Assembly (NCBI RefSeq): GCF_947039875.1
Contig: NZ_CAMRAN010000006.1
Location: 56,113 to 120,112, forward strand
From: an uncultured Photobacterium sp.
Lineage (GTDB): Bacteria > Pseudomonadota > Gammaproteobacteria > Enterobacterales > Vibrionaceae
Reading direction: 5' to 3'
DNA length: 64,000 bases
Shown here in pieces: positions 9,284-19,295 of the stretch (the stretch's first letter is position 1; each line of letters starts with the position of its first letter). Below the pieces are notes generated by a model, which was not told the DNA's origin, did no database searches, and was given only the letters and a program-made list of their open reading frames with translations. The position numbers and the translations under genes are program-made.

Positions 9284-10912
9284 ATGTCGTCTTACTTAGG
9301 GTTATCAAGCATAGATATAGCAGTCTTTGTTATATATGTTTTAATTATTATTGGGGTCGGGTTATTCGTTTCTCGTAATAAAAAAGGACACACAAAAACC
9401 ACGGAAGATTATTTTTTAGCGGGTAAATCTTTGCCATGGTGGGCGGTGGGTTCATCACTGATTGCCGCAAATATTTCAGCAGAACAATTTATTGGAATGT
9501 CAGGTTCTGGCTATTCGATTGGACTCGCTATTGCTTCTTATGAGTGGATGGCGGCATTGACGTTAATTATTGTCGGTAAATATTTTTTACCCGTCTTTAT
9601 TAATAAAGGTATTTACACCATTCCTGAATTTGTTGAACAACGCTTTAATAAAAACTTGAAGACTATTTTAGCGGTGTTCTGGATTGCACTGTATGTGTTT
9701 GTAAATTTAACTTCAGTATTGTATTTAGGCGGGTTAGCACTACAAACTATTCTTGGTATTCCTCTGATTTACTCTATTTTAGGATTGGCTCTTTTTGCAT
9801 TGGTTTACTCTATTTATGGTGGTTTATCCGCAGTCGTATGGACTGATGTTATTCAAGTGTTCTTCCTTATTGTCGGTGGCTTAATTACAACAGTAATGGC
9901 GGTATTGTATATTGGTGGCGCTGATGGGTTATTTGGTGGTTTATCTCGTATGGCCGCAGCAGCACCTGAACATTTTACGATGATCCTTGATCAAGATAAC
10001 CCACAATACATGAACTTACCTGGAATCGCGGTATTAATTGGTGGTTTATGGGTTGCGAACCTTTATTACTGGGGGTTTAATCAATATATTATTCAGCGTA
10101 CTTTGGCAGCTAAATCAATTGGTGAAGCTCAAAAAGGCATTGTTTTTGCAGCATTTTTAAAATTGATTGTACCTTTCTTGGTTGTTATTCCTGGTATTGC
10201 AGCTTACGTTATTACTCATGACAGTGCTTTACTTGCCGGTTTAGGTGATATTGGTCAAACAAATATTCCTAGTTTTGCACATGCAGATAAAGCTTATCCA
10301 TGGTTGACGCAATTTTTACCGATTGGTCTAAAAGGCATGGTTTTTGCCGCGCTTGCCGCAGCGATAGTGTCATCACTTGCGTCAATGCTGAACTCAACCG
10401 CAACCATTTTCACGATGGATATTTATAAAGAATATATTTCACCTAATTCGAGTGATAGCCAGTTAGTGAATGTTGGTCGTGGTAGCGCAATTGTTGCCTT
10501 GGTTATTGCATGTATTGTTGCCCCAATGTTAGGTGGTATCGGACAAGCGTTTCAGTATATTCAAGAATACACTGGTTTAGTTAGCCCTGGTATCTTAGCG
10601 GTTTTCTTATTAGGTTTATTCTGGCATAAAACGAACAGCAAAGGAGCAATTGTTGGGGTGTTATTATCGATTCCATTTGCTTTATTCTTGAAGTTTATGC
10701 CTTTGAATATGCCATTCCTTGATCAGATGATGTATACCTTATTGTTTACTATGGCGGTGATAGTACTGGTAAGTTTGGGTGCTGCAACATCAGCATTAGA
10801 CGATAAGGCGATTGATTTAGATCCTGATATGTTTAAAACAGATAAGATGTTTAATCTTGGTGCTTATGCCATTTTAATTATTCTTGCTGTGCTTTATTCT
10901 GTGTTCTGGTAA
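9284..10912 (+). CDS. sglT: Sodium/galactose(glucose) symporter, vSGLT orthologue
   Basis: 542 residues, matching the length of V. parahaemolyticus vSGLT (543) and very similar along the whole chain as I recall it. SSS-family Na+-coupled sugar transporter of the inner membrane with 14 transmembrane segments. Shared stretches include EDYFLAGKSLPWWAVG, ANISAEQFIGMSGSGY, WVANLYYWGFNQYIIQRTL and SSLASMLNSTATIFTMDIY (the Na+-site helix 8). The ATG at 9284 has GGAG upstream; a longer in-frame start at 9257 lacks support. No sugar-catabolic genes adjoin it. Confidence 0.93.
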   Translation: MSSYLGLSSIDIAVFVIYVLIIIGVGLFVSRNKKGHTKTTEDYFLAGKSLPWWAVGSSLIAANISAEQFIGMSGSGYSIGLAIASYEWMAALTLIIVGKYFLPVFINKGIYTIPEFVEQRFNKNLKTILAVFWIALYVFVNLTSVLYLGGLALQTILGIPLIYSILGLALFALVYSIYGGLSAVVWTDVIQVFFLIVGGLITTVMAVLYIGGADGLFGGLSRMAAAAPEHFTMILDQDNPQYMNLPGIAVLIGGLWVANLYYWGFNQYIIQRTLAAKSIGEAQKGIVFAAFLKLIVPFLVVIPGIAAYVITHDSALLAGLGDIGQTNIPSFAHADKAYPWLTQFLPIGLKGMVFAALAAAIVSSLASMLNSTATIFTMDIYKEYISPNSSDSQLVNVGRGSAIVALVIACIVAPMLGGIGQAFQYIQEYTGLVSPGILAVFLLGLFWHKTNSKGAIVGVLLSIPFALFLKFMPLNMPFLDQMMYTLLFTMAVIVLVSLGAATSALDDKAIDLDPDMFKTDKMFNLGAYAILIILAVLYSVFW

Positions 10913-10934
10913 TAACATTAGCATCATGTTAAAT

Positions 10935-10968
10935 AAAGATAGCGAATCATTAGTTTCGCTATCTTTTT
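10935..10968 (+). terminator. Terminator after sglT
   Basis: 12-bp inverted repeat AAAGATAGCGAA / TTCGCTATCTTT followed by T-rich sequence. It separates the symporter from the downstream regulator. Confidence 0.88.
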
Positions 10969-11033
10969 AATATCATTAATGGGTACGACACTTATTTTGT
11001 CATTGATGGTAACGATTACAAAATAACAGTTAA

Positions 11034-12941
11034 ATGACACGAGTAATTATTGATATGTCTGAAACCTTGATTCCTAATATTATTGAGTTTATGGGGACGG
11101 TTGATCCGTTTGATAAGCTAAACCTTAAAACATTACGTGATGTCGCGGGAATGATTACTATTCGTTATTTTGGTAAAGGAGAGGTGATTGATTTACAAGA
11201 AAGTGATCAACTGTATTTATTGCGAACGGGTGCTGTTGAACAACGCAATCTTGATGGTACGTTACGAGCAAAATTAGCAGCGGAAGATTTTTTTGGTTTT
11301 TCTCGATTAACTCAGCAAGAGACCAATACCGCTAGTGATCCTTATACCATTACGGTTATTGAAGATGCCCTAATTTATTGTTTGTCTATTAATGCATTAT
11401 TAGCCAAATTAAATGATCAGCCGAATGCTTTAGCGCATTTTGCTTCACATGCACAAAGTCGTCTTCGCAGTGGATTAAATGTTGTGTGGTCACAACATGA
11501 AAAAGGGTTGTTTTTTAAACCTATTATGGACGTGTTTAATCCTCATATTGTTTTGGTTGAAAGTACTCAAACTATTCAAGCGGTTGCTAAAGCGATGCAT
11601 GTGAGCACGAATTCATCTTGTGCTTTTATTATGCAGAATAATAAATTTATTGGCTTGATTACAGATAAAGACATGACGAAGCGCGTCGTTGCTGAAGGTA
11701 TCGCTATTACCGAGAACATTGCTACTGTTATGACGCAGACGCCTTACAGTGTTAAACGCGACGATTTGGTCATTACGGCGGCATCGCTGATGATGCAACA
11801 CGGTATAAAGAATATTCCAGTGTTAGATAATGGCGTTCCAATCGGATTAATTACCCCTTCTGATTTAGTTCAAAACCACCGTATTCAAGCGATCTTTTTA
11901 ATCGATAAAATTAATAAAATAGAACGTCTTGATCAACTAGCGAAGCTTACTATTGAGCGACAGGCTATTTTTGAAGCCTTGGTTGAAGCGAAAGTGACTG
12001 TCAGTGTTATTGGTCAGGTTATGGCAATGATCATGGATGCTTATAATCGTCGGTTAGTGATGATGGCAGAGGCATATTTAGGGGCCGCGCCTTGTGAATA
12101 CTGTTGGGTAGTTGCCGGTTCTCACGCCCGTAATGAAGTTCATATGTTGTCTGATCAAGATAATGCGTTGATTTTAGCAAACGACGCGACTGATGCAGAT
12201 AAAGCCTATTTCCATCATTTAGCGATGTATGTCAGTAAGGGAATGGCGTTGTGTGGGTATGAGCTTTGCAGTGGTCGGTTCATGGCCGTGACGCATAAAT
12301 GGTGTCAACCTCTCGCGGTATGGAAAGCGCATTATCAAAAATGGGCAGTAAACCCTGAATATGATTTATTACTAGAAATGAGTGTCTTTCTTGATATGCG
12401 CTATATCACAGGCAAGCAACAGTTGGTTGATGAGTTACAGGCGTGTATGTGTAAACAATTGGTTCGTAATGCACGTTTAATCTCAGCCTTGGCTCGTAAT
12501 GCACTAGTACAGAAAACCCCGCTGAGTATTTTTAGAAATTGGGTATTAGTAAAAGAAGGCGAAAATGCCAATACACTTGATATTAAAGATGCTGCATTAA
12601 GTATTATTGTGAATTTAGTGCGTGTGCAATATTTACAGTTGTTATCCCAATTATACAGCGCAGAGAAAAGTGTCGTTTATAAAACCAATACCGAAGAAAG
12701 ATTACAGGCATTGTTTGAACACAATGTCATAAATAAGGCGACGTTCAAGGATTTATTAGCAGCATTTCAATTTATTAGTCAGATTCGTTATAGCCATCAA
12801 CTGCAAGCATTACAACAAGGTAAAATACCTAATAATCATATTAACCCGAATGCATTTAACAGTTTTGAACGCACCCATCTACGGGAAACGTTTAAGTTGA
12901 TTACCAGCTATCAAGAAGTCATCAAAATGAAGTTTTGTTAA
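11034..12941 (+). CDS. cNMP-binding / CBS / DUF294 nucleotidyltransferase-like protein
   Basis: 635 residues. An N-terminal cyclic-nucleotide-binding-like domain (~25-150, RYFGKGEVIDLQE) is followed by a pair of CBS domains (~165-285) that usually bind adenosyl nucleotides, then a DUF294 nucleotidyltransferase-like domain with GSHARNE and SDQDNAL (~360-380), then DUF294_C (~480-620). Such proteins resemble GlnD-type signalling enzymes. In Vibrionaceae they commonly sit by SSS-family acetate transporters together with the DEDDh exonuclease that follows here. The role is probably signalling or regulation of metabolism or transport. An in-frame ATG at 11055 is an alternative start; neither has a strong ribosome site. 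Confidence 0.85.
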   Translation: MTRVIIDMSETLIPNIIEFMGTVDPFDKLNLKTLRDVAGMITIRYFGKGEVIDLQESDQLYLLRTGAVEQRNLDGTLRAKLAAEDFFGFSRLTQQETNTASDPYTITVIEDALIYCLSINALLAKLNDQPNALAHFASHAQSRLRSGLNVVWSQHEKGLFFKPIMDVFNPHIVLVESTQTIQAVAKAMHVSTNSSCAFIMQNNKFIGLITDKDMTKRVVAEGIAITENIATVMTQTPYSVKRDDLVITAASLMMQHGIKNIPVLDNGVPIGLITPSDLVQNHRIQAIFLIDKINKIERLDQLAKLTIERQAIFEALVEAKVTVSVIGQVMAMIMDAYNRRLVMMAEAYLGAAPCEYCWVVAGSHARNEVHMLSDQDNALILANDATDADKAYFHHLAMYVSKGMALCGYELCSGRFMAVTHKWCQPLAVWKAHYQKWAVNPEYDLLLEMSVFLDMRYITGKQQLVDELQACMCKQLVRNARLISALARNALVQKTPLSIFRNWVLVKEGENANTLDIKDAALSIIVNLVRVQYLQLLSQLYSAEKSVVYKTNTEERLQALFEHNVINKATFKDLLAAFQFISQIRYSHQLQALQQGKIPNNHINPNAFNSFERTHLRETFKLITSYQEVIKMKFC

Positions 12942-12943
12942 GC

Positions 12944-13690
12944 ATGAAGAATAATCATATTTTTAGCCGATCTCAGTGGTGTTTATGGTGGCAGCGCTTA
13001 TTGGGAAACCCGTTAGGTGATTTGGAACAGCGACGAATAACGCTGTTACAACAGCGGCCTGACTTGCCTGATTTTATTCAAGCATTGTTTCGCGCACCAT
13101 TACCGCAACTATCGACAGTGATAAACCAATGGCCATTGTTAGCGATTGATTTTGAAACTACGGGCTTTGATGCTCAGCAAGATGACATTTTATCGGTAGG
13201 CTATGTTGCTATGCAGAGTAATGCGATTGATCTGAGCACCAGTGTCAGTGAATTAATTAATTCAAGTGCAACAATTAAACCTGATAGTGTGGTGATCAAT
13301 CATATTGATCATGCGCAATTATTACAAGGACAGCCACTTGATGAGGTGATGATGCGATTGTTGGTGGCTTTGACGGGAAAAATAGGTATTGCTCACGGTT
13401 GTTTTATGGAACAAGGCTTTATCAGTGCGTATCTACAGCATAAATATCAATTGAATGATTGCCCACTATTGTGGCTAGACACGTTACCGCTGTATCAATC
13501 TTTATATAATAATCAAATCTCACACCAAGATGCGCGTTTAGGCAGTGCGCGGCATAAATTAGGCTTACCTGAGTATCAAGCCCATAATGCCTTGTTTGAT
13601 GCTATCGCGTGTGGGGAGTTATGTATGGTGTTATTACATAAAATTTATGGTAATAAATTTCCGACTATTGGCCAGTTGCTTAAACGTTAG
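12944..13690 (+). CDS. DnaQ-like 3'-5' exonuclease (DEDDh)
   Basis: 248 residues from the ATG two bases after the preceding stop, so translationally coupled with the DUF294 protein. Exonuclease motif I AIDFETTGFD (~66-75), motif II around AHGCFMEQGF, and motif III HNALFDAIACGEL carrying the DEDDh His and Asp. It resembles DNA polymerase III epsilon-type exonucleases but has an extra N-terminal helical region of ~60 residues. Its pairing with the cNMP/CBS/DUF294 gene is conserved in Vibrionaceae and suggests a shared function, possibly on nucleotide or small RNA substrates; that is inference. Confidence 0.88.
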   Translation: MKNNHIFSRSQWCLWWQRLLGNPLGDLEQRRITLLQQRPDLPDFIQALFRAPLPQLSTVINQWPLLAIDFETTGFDAQQDDILSVGYVAMQSNAIDLSTSVSELINSSATIKPDSVVINHIDHAQLLQGQPLDEVMMRLLVALTGKIGIAHGCFMEQGFISAYLQHKYQLNDCPLLWLDTLPLYQSLYNNQISHQDARLGSARHKLGLPEYQAHNALFDAIACGELCMVLLHKIYGNKFPTIGQLLKR

Positions 13691-13874
13691 TGTTATTTAT
13701 TATAAGCTTTCGGTCTTAGTTTAAGATTTAGGTACTTTTCTTTATTTATCACTGTCGGTGTTATTCTGCATTGATCACTTAATTGCACATCTAAACAACA
13801 CGCGATGCATAGATGCTCTACACTCAAATTAAAGCAATAGTGTGTTTTGGTTTGCTAGTAAGGGATTGGATAGC

Positions 13875-15083
13875 ATGGGTGTCATTATAAGACGCTATTT
13901 ACCGGTAGTGATTTTATTGCTGTTTGCAGGGGTGTCGGCAGGGTTATTATTAAATAGGCCTCAACCTCAGCAGAAAATGATTGAAAAGATTGTGCCAGTA
14001 CTTGATGTGATGCAAGTAAAAAAGCAGCAATTGCGTTTTAATATTAACTCTTATGGAATGGTTAAACCTAAGCATCAAGCAGAGTTAGTTGCGCAAGTAA
14101 GTGGCATTGTTAACTGTTTAGATCCTGCTTTTGCGGTTGGACAATTTGTACGAAAAGGGCAAGTGTTAGCGTATTTAGACGATGATGATTACCATGCTGA
14201 TCTTGCTCAGGCACAGGCAACGTTAGCCCAAGCAAAAGCGAAACTTGAACAAGAAATCGCCCATGGGATCGTAGCAAAAAAGAATTTACGTCATGTCGCT
14301 GTCGCTAAGCAATCAGCGTTAGGATTACGCATTCCACAACGAAAACAAGAACAAGCGAATGTTAAATTTGCACAAGCAGCATTAGCACGTGCCCAACGTA
14401 ACGTTGCTCGTACAACTATTATTGCGCCCTTTGATGGTTTAATTACAGAGAAAGCGGTTAATATTGGCACTCATGTCAATGTTGGCGAGCAACTTGGGCG
14501 CATATTTGGTACAGATGTCGCTAGAATCCGCCTTCCTGTGACACCACAAGCTTTTTCATTCCTCGACACAAACTCACTCAATACTCGCGTTATATTAGCC
14601 TCAGAGCGCCTTGGCCAACCTTATCAACATTGGCAAGCTGACTTTATTGGTACTGAAGGGATTATCGATCAACAAAGTCGAATGGTTTATCTCATTGTTG
14701 ATGTGTTTGATCCTTATCAATTACAACACCCAAGTTCGCAACGTGCTGATGTTTTAAAATTTGGGACGTTTGTTACCGCAAATGTTGCAGCAAGGCCGAT
14801 TAATAATGCCGTTAAGTTACAACGTCACGTGGTGAGGAATGATCATGTGATATTGGTTGATAGCAATGGTTTAACTCAAATGCGCAAAGTTGTGGTTGCG
14901 CGTACTGATCTTGATTATGCCTACATTAGTAGTGGGTTAGAAGAAGGTGAGTTAGTGTCACTAACGTGGCCAGATAATCATTTAGATGGCAAAGAAGTAA
15001 CCCCTATTTTAAATACTCCCTCTAAGACGGAACAAGCAACACTTACACTGACGCATTCTAAAGGTACTGAGAACGGAGACTAA
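13875..15083 (+). CDS. RND efflux periplasmic adaptor (membrane fusion protein)
   Basis: 402 residues. Single N-terminal membrane anchor (~6-27) without a lipobox, then lipoyl/barrel-sandwich halves (AELVAQVSGIV ... TTIIAPFDGLITE) flanking a helical hairpin rich in Ala, Gln and Lys (~105-170), then beta-barrel and membrane-proximal domains. It bridges the inner-membrane RND pump to an outer-membrane TolC-type channel, which is not encoded here. Four bases separate it from the pump gene, so they form an operon. The ATG at 13875 has AAGGGA upstream; a GTG at 13842 is an alternative but less likely. Substrate unknown. Confidence 0.92.
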   Translation: MGVIIRRYLPVVILLLFAGVSAGLLLNRPQPQQKMIEKIVPVLDVMQVKKQQLRFNINSYGMVKPKHQAELVAQVSGIVNCLDPAFAVGQFVRKGQVLAYLDDDDYHADLAQAQATLAQAKAKLEQEIAHGIVAKKNLRHVAVAKQSALGLRIPQRKQEQANVKFAQAALARAQRNVARTTIIAPFDGLITEKAVNIGTHVNVGEQLGRIFGTDVARIRLPVTPQAFSFLDTNSLNTRVILASERLGQPYQHWQADFIGTEGIIDQQSRMVYLIVDVFDPYQLQHPSSQRADVLKFGTFVTANVAARPINNAVKLQRHVVRNDHVILVDSNGLTQMRKVVVARTDLDYAYISSGLEEGELVSLTWPDNHLDGKEVTPILNTPSKTEQATLTLTHSKGTENGD

Positions 15084-15086
15084 TGA

Positions 15087-18000
15087 ATGGAATCATCAGG
15101 GATCATTGCTTGGTTTACGCGTAATCATGTCGCCGCTAATTTGTTGATGCTGCTGGTGATGATCGGTGGTTTATTTTCAGTTAATCTTATTAATAAAGAG
15201 ATATTTCCTGCCTTTGGTACTCATAAAATTACCATAACCACTCAATATACAGGGGCTGCCGCTGCCGATGTAGAACAAGGGATCATTGTTAAAATTGAAC
15301 AAGTTATTGATGACCTTGCTGATATTAAGCGGGTGACGGCTGTCGCTAATCAAGGAAGTGGGGTTGTTACGGTTGAGCTTGATAATGATGCTGATCTTAA
15401 TAAAGTTTTAGATGAGGTAAAACAGCGGGTTAATAATATTACGACATTCCCTATTCAAATGGAGCCGCCCTTGATTCAACGGGCGGAATTTATGAGTAAT
15501 GTGATGTTTTTATCAATATATGGTGATTTGAGTGATCGCCAACTTAAACGTTATGCTCAAGTTGTAAAAGATGAAATTATTCAGCAAACCAGTGCGACAG
15601 CGGTGACGGTAAGCGGAATAAGAAATGATGAAATAGCAATTGAAATAGCCGCACAGCAACTGCGCGATCATGGCGTTACCATTGAGCAAATAGCACAGGT
15701 ATTACAGCAACGCTCATTGGACTTACCCGCCGGAGCAATTAAAGCCCAAGATGGTGATGTGTTAGTTCGTACCACAGAACAACTTTATCAAGGTGATCAA
15801 TTTGCCAATATCGTTTTACGCACGAACGCGGATGGAAGTCGATTACGCCTGTCTGATATTGCCACTGTAACGGATGGTTTTGTCGAAAAATCAGTACTTA
15901 ATCGATTTAATCAACAACGTGCCGCGGTGATACAAATTCGAAATCTTCCTAATCAAGACGCAACGCTCATATCCCAGCAAATCAGTGATTATGTGACGAA
16001 TAAAAAGGCACAATTACCAGCGGGTATTCATATTGATAAATGGGCTGATATGTCACATTACCTTGAAGGGCGGCTTAATATGATGCTGTCTAATATGGTG
16101 TATGGCGGATTATTGGTGTTTATTATTCTCGCTATTTTTCTTGAAGTGAGATTAGCATTTTGGGTAATACTTGGGTTACCTTTTTGTTTTCTTGGCACGT
16201 TACTGTTTATGCCATTTGAGATGATTAATATCTCCATTAACTTATTGTCGTTATTTGGGTTTATTCTCGTGCTGGGGATCGTGGTTGATGATGCGATTGT
16301 TGTGGGAGAAAGTGTTTATTCAGAAGTAGAACAAAAAGGACAAACGGTTAATCATGTTATTCAAGGGGCGAAGCGAGTCGCTATTCCTGCAACCTTTGGG
16401 GTATTAACGACCATGGCTGCATTTGTGCCAATGCTGTTGTCAGATAGCCCTCGCACTGAATTTTTTAAGGCCATTGGATGGGTGGTTATTTTATGTTTAA
16501 CTTTTTCCCTGATTGAATCTAAATTAATTTTGCCCGCCCACTTAGCTCGATCGCGCTTAGTACAACAACGATCCTGGAATAATCCTATTGTACGAATGAA
16601 ACAGCGCTTTAATCAGGTGGTAAATAAGTTTATTCATGTTCATTATCGACGTTTTATTGGTTTAGCCATCATACATCGATATAGCGTCTTAGCGACATTT
16701 GTCGGTGTGTTGTGTTTAGCGTTGGCATTAGTGTTCAGTGGACAATTACGGTGGGTGTTCTTTCCTAAGTTGCCGTCTGATTATATTCAAGTGCGGGTGG
16801 AAATGAATGATTCTAATTCAAAAGCAAATAATATTAAGGTTATTAATCAATTAGAACAGGCATTGTATAAAACTGATGAAGAAATTTATCAGCAGCAGGG
16901 TGTGCATGTGGTGAAGCATAGCTTTGTTAATATGCGAGATAACAATAATATGTTTGTGTTGGTTGAATTAGAAAAAAGTGAAAGTTTACCGATCACTAGC
17001 TTTGAGATTTTAAATAAATGGAAACAATATATTCCACCATTATCTGGTGTTAAAACTATTGCATATGAAGCATCTATTGATCGTCAAAAAAGTGATATTC
17101 AATACCGTTTGCAAGGCGAGAATAGTCAGCAACTATTACAAGCGGCTACGCAATTAAAACAGCAGCTTGAACGTTACGAAGGGGTATTTAATGTTGAAGA
17201 TGATTTATCTGCGCCAACGCAAGAGATTAATATTAAGTTAACGCCAATTGGGAAAATCTTAGGTTTATCCGTCGCGAATCTGACCAATCAAGTTCGACAT
17301 GCTTTTCATGGTATTGAAGTTCAACGTATTTTACGCAATAACGAAGAAGTGAAAGTGATGGTACGTTATCCTGCTGATGAGCGTCGTAGTGTCGGTTATT
17401 TACAAAATATGAAAGTGGTTTTAGCAAATGGTACGTTGGTGCCATTTTCTGAAGTGGCAACCATTGATTTTATTTCAGCACTAAACAGTATTAATCGGGT
17501 AGATAAACGTCGAACATTGATCGTTAGTGCAAATGTTCACAAAGGTAAAGCTTCTCCATCTGAGATATATACCATTATAAATAAAGATTATTTACCGTTA
17601 TTACGTCAGCAATATCCAACCGTTAACATTCAACTTGATGGGCAAGCAAAAGAAGAGTCTGAAACGAAAGTTAGTCTATTTCGTGATGCGGTATTAGCAC
17701 TGGTTGCTATTTTTGCATTAATGGCGATTCCATTACGATCATACAGCCAACCGTTGATCATTATGTCGGTGATCCCCTTTGGTATTATTGGTGCGATTGC
17801 TGGGCACTATTTTGCGGATATTTCACTTAATTTACTGAGTGTGTTTGGTATTTTGGCATTGTCTGGCGTAGTGGTGAATGATTCTTTAGTGCTGGTGGTG
17901 TTTATTAATCGTGCTTTGGAACAAGGTGTTCCTCTTTATGATGCTGTTATTGATGCTGGGTGTTGCCGCTTTAGGGCGATTGTATTGACGTCGTTAACCA

Positions 18001-18209
18001 CCTTCTTTGGCTTGGCGCCTATTTTACTTGAAACGAGCTTGCAGGCACAAATAGTGATTCCAATGGCAACATCATTGGCATTTGGGATCTTATTTGCAAC
18101 AGTAGTTACTTTACTATTAGTGCCTGCTCTATATTTAATTTTGAATGACATCAAACAAGCTTGTCGGCGTTTATTACATTACTGGTGGCGTCCACAGCTT
18201 GATAAATAA
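15087..18209 (+). CDS. RND efflux pump inner-membrane permease
   Basis: 1040 residues, typical of AcrB/HAE-1-type RND pumps with 12 transmembrane segments and two large periplasmic loops. The proton-relay aspartates appear in helix 4 (GIVVDDAIVVGES). The N-terminal pattern WFTRNHVAANLLM and the repeated second half (LLSVFGILALSGVVVND) fit the family. Together with the upstream adaptor it forms a proton-driven exporter of drugs, lipids or other amphiphiles. It is followed by a strong hairpin. No local regulator is adjacent. Confidence 0.94.
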   Translation: MESSGIIAWFTRNHVAANLLMLLVMIGGLFSVNLINKEIFPAFGTHKITITTQYTGAAAADVEQGIIVKIEQVIDDLADIKRVTAVANQGSGVVTVELDNDADLNKVLDEVKQRVNNITTFPIQMEPPLIQRAEFMSNVMFLSIYGDLSDRQLKRYAQVVKDEIIQQTSATAVTVSGIRNDEIAIEIAAQQLRDHGVTIEQIAQVLQQRSLDLPAGAIKAQDGDVLVRTTEQLYQGDQFANIVLRTNADGSRLRLSDIATVTDGFVEKSVLNRFNQQRAAVIQIRNLPNQDATLISQQISDYVTNKKAQLPAGIHIDKWADMSHYLEGRLNMMLSNMVYGGLLVFIILAIFLEVRLAFWVILGLPFCFLGTLLFMPFEMINISINLLSLFGFILVLGIVVDDAIVVGESVYSEVEQKGQTVNHVIQGAKRVAIPATFGVLTTMAAFVPMLLSDSPRTEFFKAIGWVVILCLTFSLIESKLILPAHLARSRLVQQRSWNNPIVRMKQRFNQVVNKFIHVHYRRFIGLAIIHRYSVLATFVGVLCLALALVFSGQLRWVFFPKLPSDYIQVRVEMNDSNSKANNIKVINQLEQALYKTDEEIYQQQGVHVVKHSFVNMRDNNNMFVLVELEKSESLPITSFEILNKWKQYIPPLSGVKTIAYEASIDRQKSDIQYRLQGENSQQLLQAATQLKQQLERYEGVFNVEDDLSAPTQEINIKLTPIGKILGLSVANLTNQVRHAFHGIEVQRILRNNEEVKVMVRYPADERRSVGYLQNMKVVLANGTLVPFSEVATIDFISALNSINRVDKRRTLIVSANVHKGKASPSEIYTIINKDYLPLLRQQYPTVNIQLDGQAKEESETKVSLFRDAVLALVAIFALMAIPLRSYSQPLIIMSVIPFGIIGAIAGHYFADISLNLLSVFGILALSGVVVNDSLVLVVFINRALEQGVPLYDAVIDAGCCRFRAIVLTSLTTFFGLAPILLETSLQAQIVIPMATSLAFGILFATVVTLLLVPALYLILNDIKQACRRLLHYWWRPQLDK

Positions 18210-18219
18210 ACTTTTCTTA

Positions 18220-18266
18220 TAATTAAATATCTGCCGTAATAGCTGATAGATATTTAATTATTTTTT
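18220..18266. terminator. Convergent terminator after RND operon
   Basis: 13-bp inverted repeat TAATTAAATATCT / AGATATTTAATTA followed by T6 on the plus strand. It also serves the convergent lipoprotein gene. Confidence 0.85.
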
Positions 18267-18569
18267 CGCAGCGTTTTTATGTGATAAACACTCACTATAA
18301 TCATTAAAGCCTTTTTGCTGGCATTCAATAACCTTTTTTTTCATTTTATTTAGTTCAGTGTTATTACGAACGGAATAAACATTACCGTTGGTACAAGTAA
18401 TTGAAATTACGCCATTGGGTTCAAAATTATAGCCTTCAACTTCACTACCACAGGGATTAAATCCAATCCCGGCTCTTACACTAACTTTGGTTGGAATTGT
18501 ACGTACACTTTCGGTTACACACCCTACTAATAATAAAGAAAACAGGCTTGTGATAATAAATTGTTTCAT
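18258..18569 (-). CDS. Small lipoprotein, unknown function
   Basis: 103 residues. Lipoprotein signal with lipobox LLVGC (Cys17) and Val at +2, so outer-membrane sorting is likely. Four further cysteines in the mature part (NPCGS, ITCTN, IECQQ, SECLS) could form two disulfides. I do not recognise the family. Its 3' end overlaps the terminator shared with the RND operon. Confidence 0.75.
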   Translation of the reverse strand: MKQFIITSLFSLLLVGCVTESVRTIPTKVSVRAGIGFNPCGSEVEGYNFEPNGVISITCTNGNVYSVRNNTELNKMKKKVIECQQKGFNDYSECLSHKNAAKK

Positions 18570-18732
18570 ATGGTAAGTGTGCTTTGAGTGAGAATTAATA
18601 AGAAATATATTATAAATGAAATGATAATGAATATCTTGTTATGGACAGAGAATTAACAAAAGTAAAACATGCGAATATACTTTTAATTAAGAAAGCGCGT
18701 TTTATCCGCATATTTTAGTATTTTAAAAAGAA

Positions 18733-18991
18733 TTATTCTTCGTCACTATTAATGATAGTAACGGGACCATAATAATGATGGTGATGATGCGTTGTATAAT
18801 GGTGATGGTGAGTATCTTTATGTGTGGTACCAACACCACCATGGATATGATGTCCATGTGATGGTTCATGTTCACGATATTGTTGATGATCTTTGTCGTG
18901 CTTGTGTGTTTCATCATCAGAATAATGGTGTTTCATCGTTTCATCGTTTCATCGTTTCATGTGTTGATTCTTTTGTCTTTTGAGTTGCCAT
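18733..18991 (-). CDS. His-rich small protein with 8-bp repeat at its start; frame split
   Basis: The open frame from the ATG at 18936 gives 67 residues rich in His (runs of HHHHY, HGHHIHGG) with acidic ends, suggesting metal binding, next to a divergent ZIP metal transporter. No ribosome site precedes that ATG. The only good site (AGAGGT, 18996-19001) precedes an ATG at 18991 that reads 16 codons, enters ATGAAACG repeats (three full copies plus ATGAAAC, 18930-18960) and stops at a TGA overlapping the next repeat's ATG. The stop-start ATGA pattern repeats up to 18936. So either reinitiation links the frames or the gene is switched off by repeat number. Confidence 0.5.
18929..18960 (-). repeat. 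8-bp tandem repeat ATGAAACG
   Basis: Three exact copies of ATGAAACG (minus strand) followed by a partial fourth (ATGAAAC). Each unit carries an ATG and shifts the frame by two, so a copy-number change would alter the reading frame between the upstream start at 18991 and the His-rich ORF. Confidence 0.85.
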
Positions 18992-19295
18992 GAATACCTC
19001 TACATTATGATATGTCTGGACTTAGTAAGCGTAGTTCATTTAAAAAAGAATCTGCCATGGTTTTAAGGCGGTTTATATTAATTACAATATAGGGTCTTTG
19101 TTATAGATTGTTGATTATATTGGTTTTTTGTCTTTTCTGGTCACGGTAATAATAATGAATTAATAATAACTTAGAATAAAAAGGAGAGAGGGTGGATATT
19201 ATTGCTATATGGAATTAATGTTTTACATTCAAATTGTTCGCAGAGTCACACTGTAAGTGCTATAACGTTGGCTGTTTAACGATGCGGAATGCAAC
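18992..19295. other. Divergent region His-rich ORF / ZIP gene
   Basis: About 300 AT-rich bases. It holds the ribosome site of the leftward gene and presumably two promoters. I looked for a Zur palindrome and found none convincing. Confidence 0.4.

Noticed and set aside
18723..18983. Two other ORFs overlapping the His-rich ORF
   Set aside because: They are alternative frames of the same repetitive CAT/CAC-rich DNA; only the His-rich frame has a sensible composition.
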